From positions 1 through 36,430 of the forward strand of contig CATNCF010000029.1 of assembly GCA_950097145.1 (NCBI GenBank): a stretch of 36,430 nt of DNA. Reading direction: 5' to 3'. The DNA comes from an uncultured Lachnospiraceae bacterium. GTDB lineage: Bacteria; Bacillota; Clostridia; Lachnospirales; Lachnospiraceae. The translations under genes and the position numbers were made by a program. The notes below the pieces were generated by a model. That model was given only the letters and a program-made list of their open reading frames with translations. It was not told the origin of the DNA and searched no databases. This document shows positions 8,245 through 17,009 of this stretch, piece after piece (within the stretch, counting starts at the first letter, position 1; every line of letters starts with the position of its first letter).

Positions 8245-10038
8245 GTGGCGGCAGTGGATAGAATAGTGGCGCTTCGTGCAGAAATGCAGAAGCGCGGGAT
8301 TGACATTTATATTGTGCCTACTTCAGATTTTCATGAGTCTGAGTATGTGGGAGATTATTTTAAGGCAAGGGAATATCTTACAGGTTTTACAGGTTCTGCT
8401 GGAACGGCAGTAATTACTATGTCAGAAGCAGGATTATGGACAGATGGGAGATATTTTATACAGGCAGAGCGGCAATTGGAACAAAGTTTGGTGAAACTTT
8501 ATCGCGTGGGAGAGGAAGGCGTTCCTACGGTAAAAGAGTATGTAGAGCAAATGCTTCCTATAGGCGGATGTCTGGGCTTTGACGGAAGAATAGTAAATGC
8601 CAATGCCGGAGAAGAATACAGTAAGATAGTGGAGAAAAAACAGGGAGAGCTTGCAGCACTGGAAGATTTGACGGGCATTATCTGGCAAAACCGCCCGCAG
8701 CTGCCAAGGAATCCGGCATTTATCCTGGAAGAGAAGTATGCGGGGGAAAGTACCGGGAGCAAAGTAAAGCGGGTACGGGAGAACATGCAAAAGAACCAGG
8801 CAGAGGTGCATATTCTGACTTCTTTGTGTGATATTGCATGGCTGTTTAATATACGGGGCAGCGATATTGCGCATGTGCCTGTGACACTGTCTTATGCAGT
8901 TATTACAATGGACGAAAGCATTTGGTTTGTTCAGAAGGAAGCATTGAATCAAGAAGTGCAGGACTACTGTAGAAAAAATTACATTTCTGTTACGGATTAC
9001 CAGGCAATTTATGACTATGCAGAACGTATTGAGCCAGGAAAAGCAGTACTAATGGATAAGCATATAGTAAATTACAGGATTTTCTGCTGCCTAAATGACC
9101 AAGTATCGGTGATACAGGAGAAAAATCCCACAGAACAGATGAAAGCTGTGAAGAATCCCACAGAGCTTTCCAATATTCGAAAAGCGCATGTGAAGGATGG
9201 GATTGCTTTTACCAACTTTATGTATTGGCTCAAAACCACCGTTGGACAGCAGGAATTGACGGAGATTTCTGCTTCTGATTGTCTGGAACAATGCAGAAGA
9301 CAACAGGATTTATTTGTTGATTTAAGCTTCGATACCATTAGCGCCTATGGCGCCAATGGGGCGATGATGCATTATTCAGCCACAGAACAGACCAATGCAG
9401 CGCTTAAACCCAAAGGATTTCTTCTGGTGGATTCTGGAGGGCATTATTTCCAGGGGAGTACGGATATTACCCGAACCATTTCATTGGGAGACTTAACCAG
9501 AGAGGAGAAATTACATTTTACCACTGTATGCCGTTCTAATTTAAATCTGGCGGCAGCAAAATTTCTGTATGGATGCCGGGGGAGCAATCTGGATATTCTT
9601 GCCAGGGGGCCACTGTGGAATCTGGGGCTGGATTATAAATGCGGAACTGGTCATGGGATTGGGTACCTTCTCAATGTTCATGAATCCCCCAATGGGTTCC
9701 GCTGGCGTATTGTGCCGGAACGCAGTGACAGTTGTGTCCTGGAGGAAGGAATGGTGACAACAGATGAGCCAGGGATTTATCTGGAAGGAAAATATGGAAT
9801 ACGCATCGAAAATGAACTGGTCTGCAAGAAAGCAGAGAAAAATGAATATGGGCAGTTTATGGAATTTGAAATCATAACATACGCGCCCATTGATTTGGAC
9901 GCCATACTTCCAGAAGAGATGACACAGACAGAGCGAAGACTGCTAAATGATTACCATAAGATGGTGTATGATAAAATTTCTCCTTATTTGGACACCAAGG
10001 TAAAGGATTGGCTGAAAGAATATACCCGGGAGATTTAA
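8245..10038 (+). CDS. pepP: Xaa-Pro aminopeptidase (peptidase M24B)
   Basis: Removes the N-terminal residue from peptides whose second residue is proline. Cytoplasmic, two-metal enzyme. The GTG start at 8245 is 8 nt after GAGGAG and gives 597 residues, the long three-domain form: two creatinase-like N-terminal domains (about 5-135 and 155-305), the M24 catalytic domain (about 310-530) and a C-terminal extension (about 535-597). The five metal ligands are all visible: Asp396, Asp407 (GSTDITRT), His470 (GTGHGIG), Glu508 (DEPGIY) and Glu522 (RIENE). It ends at a hairpin facing the convergent GGDEF gene. Confidence 0.95.
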   Translation: MAAVDRIVALRAEMQKRGIDIYIVPTSDFHESEYVGDYFKAREYLTGFTGSAGTAVITMSEAGLWTDGRYFIQAERQLEQSLVKLYRVGEEGVPTVKEYVEQMLPIGGCLGFDGRIVNANAGEEYSKIVEKKQGELAALEDLTGIIWQNRPQLPRNPAFILEEKYAGESTGSKVKRVRENMQKNQAEVHILTSLCDIAWLFNIRGSDIAHVPVTLSYAVITMDESIWFVQKEALNQEVQDYCRKNYISVTDYQAIYDYAERIEPGKAVLMDKHIVNYRIFCCLNDQVSVIQEKNPTEQMKAVKNPTELSNIRKAHVKDGIAFTNFMYWLKTTVGQQELTEISASDCLEQCRRQQDLFVDLSFDTISAYGANGAMMHYSATEQTNAALKPKGFLLVDSGGHYFQGSTDITRTISLGDLTREEKLHFTTVCRSNLNLAAAKFLYGCRGSNLDILARGPLWNLGLDYKCGTGHGIGYLLNVHESPNGFRWRIVPERSDSCVLEEGMVTTDEPGIYLEGKYGIRIENELVCKKAEKNEYGQFMEFEIITYAPIDLDAILPEEMTQTERRLLNDYHKMVYDKISPYLDTKVKDWLKEYTREI

Positions 10039-10040
10039 AA

Positions 10041-10064
10041 TACAGGCAGCTTTTGCTGCCTGTA
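10041..10064. terminator. Hairpin between convergent pepP and GGDEF genes
   Basis: A perfect 10-bp GC-rich stem (10041-10050 with 10055-10064) with a TTTT loop lies between the two convergent stops. T-rich tails are weak on the plus side and better on the minus side (TTTTAAATCT), so it probably serves both genes. Confidence 0.6.
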
Positions 10065-10079
10065 ATATATCATATAGTA

Positions 10080-11159
10080 TTAAATTACAACTGTATTTTT
10101 GCCTTGGCGTTTTCCTATATAGAGTTTTGTATCAGCTCTTGCAACAAGAGAATCCAGACTCTGATTCTTGTGATGATGGGCAACTCCCATAGTAAGTGTA
10201 TGAGGAATGCTCTGCTCCTGCCAGCATGTGTCAGATGCAGAAATATTCTGGCGGATTCGGTCCGCCAGCTTAGCGGCAGAATCCAGATCATATCCATTCA
10301 ATAAAATCAAAAACTCTTCTCCGCCCCAGCGGCATACATGGCAGTCTGTAGGAATAGATTTTGCCAGAATTTTAGAAATATGCTTTAAAACTTCATCACC
10401 ACAATTGTGCCCATAGGTATCATTTATTTTTTTGAAATCGTCGATATCACACATGACAAGACAGAACGGCCGGCTTCCCTGCATGGCTTCTGTCAAAATA
10501 TCTGTCATGCTCCAACGGTTATATAATCCGGTGAGTGCGTCGTTTCCAGCTATTTTCCCTAACATGGCATTTTCCTCAAACAGCTTCTTCTGGCACATGC
10601 GCACATCTATCATAAACAGAATTGAGAATGTAGTGATAAATGCAAAAGTACAAAATGAGTTAAATAAATACAGCGGATGGAGGAATGCGGGAGACGTAAT
10701 GGGATAACGTGCCGCAGTATTCTGACTATAAGAATAACAAATGAAATAAGTCAGAACTGATAAAAAACAAAAAAACAGCGGAAACTGGATTTGATAGCGC
10801 CGAAAGGTATAAGAAATGTAAAAACCTGCGGCGGCCACCGCAAAAAGGTAGGAAGCAAAACCGCAGTCCCACCCCAGCAGGATCGTTGTCAGAATAGTAT
10901 TAATAACAATCTCTATGCTTGAAATATAATAAACAAAAGAATAAAGTTCCCGTCGAAGCAGTACAGCACAATAGAAATAAACAATGGTAGAGAACAAATT
11001 ATAAATGATCAGGGGCGGAATATGGAGAAAAAGGAAGAAAAAGAAAAAAATAATGTGAACTGCAGCAAGCGGATACACAATCAGGCTGTATTTTAAATTT
11101 TCAGTAATAGACAACTCACCCGCAATAAATTTTCTGCTCAGTTCAAATATTTTTTTCAA
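10080..11159 (-). CDS. Membrane-bound diguanylate cyclase (GGDEF)
   Basis: Predicted to make cyclic di-GMP from two GTP at the inner face of the membrane. The 359-residue protein starts at a TTG (11159) 6 nt after AGAGGGA. Residues about 25-185 form roughly six hydrophobic helices with no obvious extracellular ligand domain. The GGDEF domain (about 200-359) has DIDDFKKINDTYGHN and the active-site motif RWGGEEFLILL with GGEEF at 279-283, so it should be catalytically competent. The RxxD inhibitory site normally just before GGDEF is not present, so product feedback inhibition is unlikely. No EAL/HD-GYP partner is nearby. Confidence 0.93.
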   Translation of the reverse strand: MKKIFELSRKFIAGELSITENLKYSLIVYPLAAVHIIFFFFFLFLHIPPLIIYNLFSTIVYFYCAVLLRRELYSFVYYISSIEIVINTILTTILLGWDCGFASYLFAVAAAGFYISYTFRRYQIQFPLFFCFLSVLTYFICYSYSQNTAARYPITSPAFLHPLYLFNSFCTFAFITTFSILFMIDVRMCQKKLFEENAMLGKIAGNDALTGLYNRWSMTDILTEAMQGSRPFCLVMCDIDDFKKINDTYGHNCGDEVLKHISKILAKSIPTDCHVCRWGGEEFLILLNGYDLDSAAKLADRIRQNISASDTCWQEQSIPHTLTMGVAHHHKNQSLDSLVARADTKLYIGKRQGKNTVVI

Positions 11160-11466
11160 TTTAAGTCCCTCTTTATAAATAACTTTCCGAACGTAATTGT
11201 TGAAATTATGTTAAAATTATAACATATGTGTTAAGAAAGAGATACTAATATATTTGCACAAAAAAATATATCTGGGATTGTGGAAAATTCACGAAGATAT
11301 GGACAATTTCTGGAGTAAAGAGAATTGTATTTGAAAAATACAGTGCTGGGAGAAAAATAGAACTTTTAAAACGCAGCTATTTGGTGTAAAATAGAAATGA
11401 TATGGTAAGGTATAAGAAGACAAGAACGAAAATGTGAAGAAAGAGAGACAGGAGACACAGTATTTT
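11160..11466. other. Divergent intergenic region between GGDEF and polA genes
   Basis: A roughly 300-bp A+T-rich gap. It holds the GGDEF ribosome site (11166-11172), an extended -10 for that gene, small inverted repeats (ATGTTA/TAACAT around 11208-11225 and GTATTT/AAATAC near 11328-11342) and a weak polA promoter candidate (TTTTAA 11364-11369, 17 nt, TAAAAT 11387-11392). I see no gene in it. Confidence 0.5.
11216..11224 (-). promoter_or_regulatory. Extended -10 promoter element for the GGDEF gene
   Basis: On the minus strand TGTTATAAT (11224-11216) fits a TGn-TATAAT extended -10. No good -35 accompanies it. It lies 57 bp before the TTG start. Confidence 0.4.
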
Positions 11467-14211
11467 ATGAGTAAAAAGATTGTTTTGATTGATGGACATA
11501 GTATACTAAACCGTGCTTTTTTTGGGATTCCGGACCTCACTAATGCAGAGGGGCTCCATACCAACGCTGTGTACGGGTTTTTGAATATCCTGTTTCGGAT
11601 TCTGGAGGAAGAGAAACCAGAGTATCTGACCGTGGCATTTGATGTACATGCCCCTACATTCCGCCATAAGATGTATGAGGCGTACAAGGGAACCAGAAAA
11701 CCTATGGCAGAGGAATTGAGGCAGCAAGTCCCGGTGATAAAAGAAGTGCTGAGAGCAATGGGCATTATCATTGTGGAGAAGGAAGGATATGAGGCAGATG
11801 ATATTTTAGGGACCATTGCAAAGCACAGTGAACAGGAAGGACTGGAAGTATCTCTGGTATCTGGAGACAGAGATCTTTTACAGCTCGCCAGTGATCATAT
11901 CAGAATCAGGATTCCCAAAACAAAACGGACAGGAACCGAAATTGAAAATTATTTTGCAGCAGATGTAAAAGAAAAATACCAGGTAACGCCGGAAGAATTT
12001 ATTGATGTTAAGGCATTGATGGGAGATTCTGCGGATAATATTCCAGGGGTGCCGGGAATCGGGGAGAAGACAGCTACAAATCTGATTGTATCTTATGGCA
12101 GCATTGAAAATGCCTATGCACACATAGATGAAGTGAAACCGCCCCGTGCACAGAATAACCTGCGGGAGCATTATGATATGGCGAAAATGAGTAAAGTTCT
12201 AGCTACGATAGAAGTAAATGCACCTATTGCGTATGATGTGGAACAGGCAAAGCTTGGTAATTTATTTACCAGAGAGGCATATGTGTGGATGAAGAAGCTG
12301 GAATTTAAACATATGCTTTCCCGTTTTTCCATGGATGCGCCAAAACAGCCTGCAGAGCAGTATTTCCAGTTTATTTTTGACAAATCTCAGGCAGACCAGC
12401 TCTTTTTAGAGGCACAGAAGGCAGAATGTGCAGGATTCTATCTCTTTGCAGATCCAAATTTGAATCCAGCAGAACCAGAAGGCCAGCTCACACTGGAAGG
12501 CGTCTTTGGAACGAATTCCAGCGCGGGAACAGCCAGGCCGGAATCATTTGGAAAAGAAGCACAGGTATTGGGCCTTGCTCTTGCATATGGAGATGAGAAG
12601 ATTTATTTTATCTCAATCAGCGATACGATCACAGGTTCGTATCTGACAGAGGAGACGGAACAGCTGATAAAGAGGGAGAAAACTTCAGCTTCGTTCCATT
12701 TGAAATCTCAGCTTCCATATCTCTCTATTCCTGAGCCGTGCAGGGAACATGTTGAAGATCTATTGATTCAGGCATATTTGTTAAATCCCCTGAAAAATGA
12801 TTATGCCTATGATGATGTGGCGAAAGAATATTTGAATGTTCTGGCCCCTGCCCGGCAGGATTTGCTGGGCAAATTGTCCATGGCCCAGGCGGTAAAGGAA
12901 AAAAGCACAGAAGCCTTCCAATATGGCTGCTGGATGGCATACACGGCGTTCAAAGGGGCAGGGATACTGAGACAGGAGCTGGAAGACAAAGAAATGTGGA
13001 AGCTTTACCGCGAAATTGAGATGCCTCTATTGTATACTCTTTATAATATGGAGCAGGAAGGCGTACTGGTGAATGCTTCCCAGTTAAAAGCGTATGGTGC
13101 AGAACTTTCAGAGAAGATTAAGCAGTTGGAACAGGAAATATATCAGGATTCCGGGGAGATTTTTAACATTAATTCCCCCAAGCAGCTGGGCGTTATACTC
13201 TTTGAGAAGCTTAAAATGCCTTATGGCAAGAAGACCAAGACTGGTTATTCCACGGCGGCGGATGTGTTGGAAAAATTGGCGGGGGAATATCCGCTGGTAT
13301 CAAAGATTTTAGATTACCGCCAGTATACGAAATTAAAATCCACCTATGCAGAAGGGCTTGCCAATTATATTGAAAAGGACGGCAGAATACGTTCCAGTTT
13401 TCACCAGACGATTACAGCTACTGGACGGATCAGCAGTACGGAACCCAATCTTCAGAATATTCCTATAAGGATGGAATTGGGCAGGCTGATACGGAAGGTA
13501 TTTATTCCCAAGGAAGGATGCGTATTGATTGATGCGGATTATTCCCAGATTGAGCTGCGGGTACTGGCCCATATGTCTGGAGATGAAAATCTCATCAGCG
13601 CCTACAAAGAGGCCCAGGATATCCATCGGATGACAGCTTCTCAGGTGTTTCACGTACCCTTTGAGGAAGTGACCGCACTCCAGAGACGGAATGCCAAGGC
13701 GGTAAATTTTGGAATTGTGTATGGAATCAGCTCTTTTGGGCTCAGTCAGGATTTGAGTATTACGAAAAAAGAGGCGGCAGATTATATTCAATCTTATTTT
13801 GACACTTACCCAGGAGTAAAACAATTTTTAGACCGTCAGATACAGGAGGCAAAAGAGAAAGGATATGTTGCTACCATGTTTGGAAGAAGAAGGCCGGTTC
13901 CGGAATTAGTTTCCAGCAATCATATACAGCGCTCTTTTGGAGAGCGGGTGGCAATGAATTCTCCCATACAGGGGACAGCCGCAGATATTATTAAGATTGC
14001 CATGGTACGAGTCAGCCAGTCTTTAAAGGAACAGAACCTGCGGTCTAGGCTGATTCTTCAGGTTCATGACGAATTGCTGATTGAGGCATGGGAAGATGAG
14101 ATAGATCAGGTAAAAGCTATTTTGAAAAAAGATATGGAAACAGCGGCAGAGCTTTCCGTAAAACTGGAAATAGATATGAAACAGGGAAAAGACTGGTATG
14201 AAGCACATTAG
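11467..14211 (+). CDS. polA: DNA polymerase I
   Basis: Fills gaps and removes RNA primers in replication and repair. 914 residues from the ATG at 11467 (AGGAG 12 nt upstream). A GTG 33 bp earlier lacks a ribosome site. The N-terminal 5'-3' exonuclease (about 1-290) has YEADDILG, SGDRDLLQ and GDSADNIPGVPGIG. The middle domain (about 300-520) has the position of the 3'-5' exonuclease but shows no DxE at its start (CAGFYLFADPN), so proofreading is probably lost, as in many Gram-positive PolA. The polymerase domain has motif A DADYSQIELR (catalytic Asp691), motif B RRNAKAVNFGIVYG and motif C QVHDELL (Asp868-Glu869). The coaE fusion gene begins 20 bp later, so the two are likely co-transcribed. 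Confidence 0.97.
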   Translation: MSKKIVLIDGHSILNRAFFGIPDLTNAEGLHTNAVYGFLNILFRILEEEKPEYLTVAFDVHAPTFRHKMYEAYKGTRKPMAEELRQQVPVIKEVLRAMGIIIVEKEGYEADDILGTIAKHSEQEGLEVSLVSGDRDLLQLASDHIRIRIPKTKRTGTEIENYFAADVKEKYQVTPEEFIDVKALMGDSADNIPGVPGIGEKTATNLIVSYGSIENAYAHIDEVKPPRAQNNLREHYDMAKMSKVLATIEVNAPIAYDVEQAKLGNLFTREAYVWMKKLEFKHMLSRFSMDAPKQPAEQYFQFIFDKSQADQLFLEAQKAECAGFYLFADPNLNPAEPEGQLTLEGVFGTNSSAGTARPESFGKEAQVLGLALAYGDEKIYFISISDTITGSYLTEETEQLIKREKTSASFHLKSQLPYLSIPEPCREHVEDLLIQAYLLNPLKNDYAYDDVAKEYLNVLAPARQDLLGKLSMAQAVKEKSTEAFQYGCWMAYTAFKGAGILRQELEDKEMWKLYREIEMPLLYTLYNMEQEGVLVNASQLKAYGAELSEKIKQLEQEIYQDSGEIFNINSPKQLGVILFEKLKMPYGKKTKTGYSTAADVLEKLAGEYPLVSKILDYRQYTKLKSTYAEGLANYIEKDGRIRSSFHQTITATGRISSTEPNLQNIPIRMELGRLIRKVFIPKEGCVLIDADYSQIELRVLAHMSGDENLISAYKEAQDIHRMTASQVFHVPFEEVTALQRRNAKAVNFGIVYGISSFGLSQDLSITKKEAADYIQSYFDTYPGVKQFLDRQIQEAKEKGYVATMFGRRRPVPELVSSNHIQRSFGERVAMNSPIQGTAADIIKIAMVRVSQSLKEQNLRSRLILQVHDELLIEAWEDEIDQVKAILKKDMETAAELSVKLEIDMKQGKDWYEAH

Positions 14212-14231
14212 ATAAAGATATGGAGGAAATT

Positions 14232-17003
14232 ATGCAGGTAATAGGAATTACAGGAGGAGCGGGAGCAGGAAAATCCGTTGTCTTAGAGTATTTGGAACAA
14301 AATTACAAAGTAAAAAATCTGGAGGCTGACAGAATAGCCCAGATGTTGATGGAGCCCCAGACAGATTGCTACTGGAAACTTCAGAAATTTCTTCCGTCTG
14401 AGGCTTACAATGAAGATGGGACGATTAACCGTGAATCATTGGCAGAGGAATTGTTTGGCTCAGATGAACTGCGGGAGCAGGTGAACCAAGTAGTTCACCC
14501 AGCAGTAAAAAATTATATTTTGGGCCAGATTGCTGAGCAGAAGAAAATTGGAGTTATGGATTTTGTCATTATAGAAGCGGCGCTGCTCATTGAAGAGAAT
14601 TATGACGAGATCTGCGATGAACTCTGGTATATCCATGCACAAGAGGAAATCCGCAGACAGAGGCTGGTACAATCCAGAGGCTATTCCAGGGAAAAAGCCA
14701 ATCAGATTTTTGCCAGCCAGCTCTCGGAAGAAGAGTATCGTGTAAACTGCCAGGCGGTCATTGATAACAATGGAACCAAAGAAGAAACATTTTATCAGAT
14801 TGCGCAGTTAATTAAAGACAAGGGAGAAGTGATTCGGTTGGAACAGCAGTTAAATGGAATGCCTCTGGTATTTGGACTGGATATTGGAACACGAAATGTA
14901 GTAGGTACCGTTGGCTATAAGGAAAAGGAAAAAGAAGAATTTATTGTGGTGGCACAGCATGTAAGGGAGCATGAAACTCGTTCTATGCTGGACGGCCAGA
15001 TACACGATATCGGCCGTGTGGGAAGAACCATCAGTAAAGTGAAAAAGGAGCTGGAGGAACAGCTTCATCTGAAATTAAATGATGTATGCATTGCGGCTGC
15101 GGGCCGTGTCTTAAAAACAGTTCATACCACAGTGGAGTATGCCTTCCCAGAAGAAACGGTTGTTACCGGAGAAGACGTCCATACCTTGAATCTGCTGGGG
15201 GTGGAGAAAGCTCAGCAGATTTTAAATGAAAATAATGATACCAAGTTTAAATTTTATTGTGTAGGATATTCAGCAGTGAAATATTATCTGAATGGAGATG
15301 TTTTTTCCAATCTGGAAGGGCATAAGGCAGAGGTGATGAGTGAAGATATTATTGTAACCTTTTTGCCGGAAGACGTTGTAGACGGCTTATATTCTGCGGT
15401 GGGGCTTGCCGGACTGCGGGTGGCGAATATGACATTGGAGCCAATTGCCGCGATCAATGTGGCGATCCCAGAAACTTTTCGGATGCTGAACATCGCATTG
15501 GTGGATGTAGGAGCGGGAACAAGTGATATTTCAGTGACCAGAGACGGCAGCATAATCGCTTATGGTATGATTCCAAGTGCAGGGGACGAGATTACAGAAA
15601 TGCTGGTACAGCATTATCTGGTAGACTTTAAAACGGCAGAGCATATTAAATTAAGTTCAACTTCAGCAAGCGCTGAAACGGAAATCGAATACCAGGATAT
15701 CATGATGATCAAACATACCATTACTGCAGAAGAGGTATGGGAGCTGATTAAGCCGTTGGTGGATGATTTGGTAGAGAGCATTGCGGCAAAAATTAAGGAA
15801 TTAAATGGAGACAGGACAGTAAGCGCTGCCTTTGTAGTTGGAGGAGGAGGCAAGATCCATGGCTTTATTGAACATTTGTCAGAAGAACTGGAACTGCCCC
15901 AGGAACGTGTTGCTCTCCGTGGTGAAGAAGTGCTGCAGGAGATCCAGTTCCTGCAAGAGGATGTCAAAAAGGATCCGCTGATTGTAACCCCTGTAGGAAT
16001 CTGTCTGAATTATTATGACCAGAGAAACAATTTCATTTTTGTTCGCTTTAATGGAGAACGGATTAAATTATACGATAATGATAATTTGACGATTGTAGAT
16101 GCCGCGTTACAGGCGGGATTCCCCAATGAGCAGTTGTTCCCAAGGCGCGGCCAGGAAATTAATTTTACCGTAAATGGCAAAAAGCGCATTGCCCGGGGAG
16201 AAACAGGGGATTCAGCAATTGTCAGAGTCAACGGACGCCTTACCAATATCAATGCTCCTTTGGAAGTAAACAGCGATATTGTCATTGAGCCTTCCACCCA
16301 GGGAGAACCGGCATTCTGCCGTTTGGAAGATTTGGAAGAGTACGGAAAATCCATGCTGAATTTTGAAGTAAACGGGAAAAAGATTTCCTGTCCCAGGTTT
16401 GCAGAAGTAAATGGGGTTATGCAGCCTCCTTATTACGAGATTCAGGAAAATGATGAAATTGAGATGATGAATTATTATACTGTGTCTCAAATTATGGAGT
16501 TTATGGATGTTGAGATCGATATAGATTCAGATATTCTGGTAAATAATAAACCGGCAGAGCTTGATACATTGGTGTATGAGAATTTTTCTATTGAGTGGAA
16601 GGTTTTGGCATACCGGACACATCCCTCTGATTTGGAGAAGAAGATTCCCAGTAAAGAGGAGCTGCGGGAGCAAAGAATCCAGAAAATAATAGAAAAGAAA
16701 CACATCCGGGAGGAGAAAGAAAAAGAAGAAAAAGAACTGGCTGAGGCAAATCAGGAAGAAAAGCCTGCAGAAGAGAAGCCCAAAGAGGAAGAACCGGTAG
16801 AACTTACCGTAATGGTAAATGAATCGCCTATAATCTTAAAAGGAAAGAGTTCTTATGTGTTTGTGGATGTGTTTGAATATATCAATTTTGATCTACATGC
16901 TGGAAATGGCAGGGCAGTAGTCACTAGGTTAAACGGAGAATTTCCTTCTTATATGGCAGAACTTCAAGAAGGCGACAACATAGAAGTGTACTGGGAGGAA
17001 TAA
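14232..17003 (+). CDS. Fusion of dephospho-CoA kinase (CoaE) to FtsA-like actin-fold protein
   Basis: One uninterrupted 923-residue reading frame. The ATG at 14232 is 5 nt after GGAGG. The ATG at 14220 overlaps that site and is rejected. Residues 1 to about 195 are a full CoaE: P-loop GITGGAGAGKS, LEADRIAQ, EAALLIEE and RRQRLVQSRG, the enzyme that phosphorylates dephospho-CoA in the last step of CoA synthesis. Residues about 212-620 are an FtsA/PilM-type actin ATPase: GLDIGT (215-220), an SHS2/1C-like insert, DVGAGTSD (425-432) and VVGGGGKI (535-542). After this come about 180 residues of beta-rich sequence, a Lys/Glu charged stretch (about 785-840) and a final small beta domain. An in-frame ATG at 14859, just before the FtsA part, has no good ribosome site, so a true fusion is favoured. 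The actin part is not the cell's main FtsA by context (no ftsZ nearby). The walJ-like gene follows after 6 bp. Confidence 0.93.
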   Translation: MQVIGITGGAGAGKSVVLEYLEQNYKVKNLEADRIAQMLMEPQTDCYWKLQKFLPSEAYNEDGTINRESLAEELFGSDELREQVNQVVHPAVKNYILGQIAEQKKIGVMDFVIIEAALLIEENYDEICDELWYIHAQEEIRRQRLVQSRGYSREKANQIFASQLSEEEYRVNCQAVIDNNGTKEETFYQIAQLIKDKGEVIRLEQQLNGMPLVFGLDIGTRNVVGTVGYKEKEKEEFIVVAQHVREHETRSMLDGQIHDIGRVGRTISKVKKELEEQLHLKLNDVCIAAAGRVLKTVHTTVEYAFPEETVVTGEDVHTLNLLGVEKAQQILNENNDTKFKFYCVGYSAVKYYLNGDVFSNLEGHKAEVMSEDIIVTFLPEDVVDGLYSAVGLAGLRVANMTLEPIAAINVAIPETFRMLNIALVDVGAGTSDISVTRDGSIIAYGMIPSAGDEITEMLVQHYLVDFKTAEHIKLSSTSASAETEIEYQDIMMIKHTITAEEVWELIKPLVDDLVESIAAKIKELNGDRTVSAAFVVGGGGKIHGFIEHLSEELELPQERVALRGEEVLQEIQFLQEDVKKDPLIVTPVGICLNYYDQRNNFIFVRFNGERIKLYDNDNLTIVDAALQAGFPNEQLFPRRGQEINFTVNGKKRIARGETGDSAIVRVNGRLTNINAPLEVNSDIVIEPSTQGEPAFCRLEDLEEYGKSMLNFEVNGKKISCPRFAEVNGVMQPPYYEIQENDEIEMMNYYTVSQIMEFMDVEIDIDSDILVNNKPAELDTLVYENFSIEWKVLAYRTHPSDLEKKIPSKEELREQRIQKIIEKKHIREEKEKEEKELAEANQEEKPAEEKPKEEEPVELTVMVNESPIILKGKSSYVFVDVFEYINFDLHAGNGRAVVTRLNGEFPSYMAELQEGDNIEVYWEE

Positions 17004-17009
17004 CTGAAC

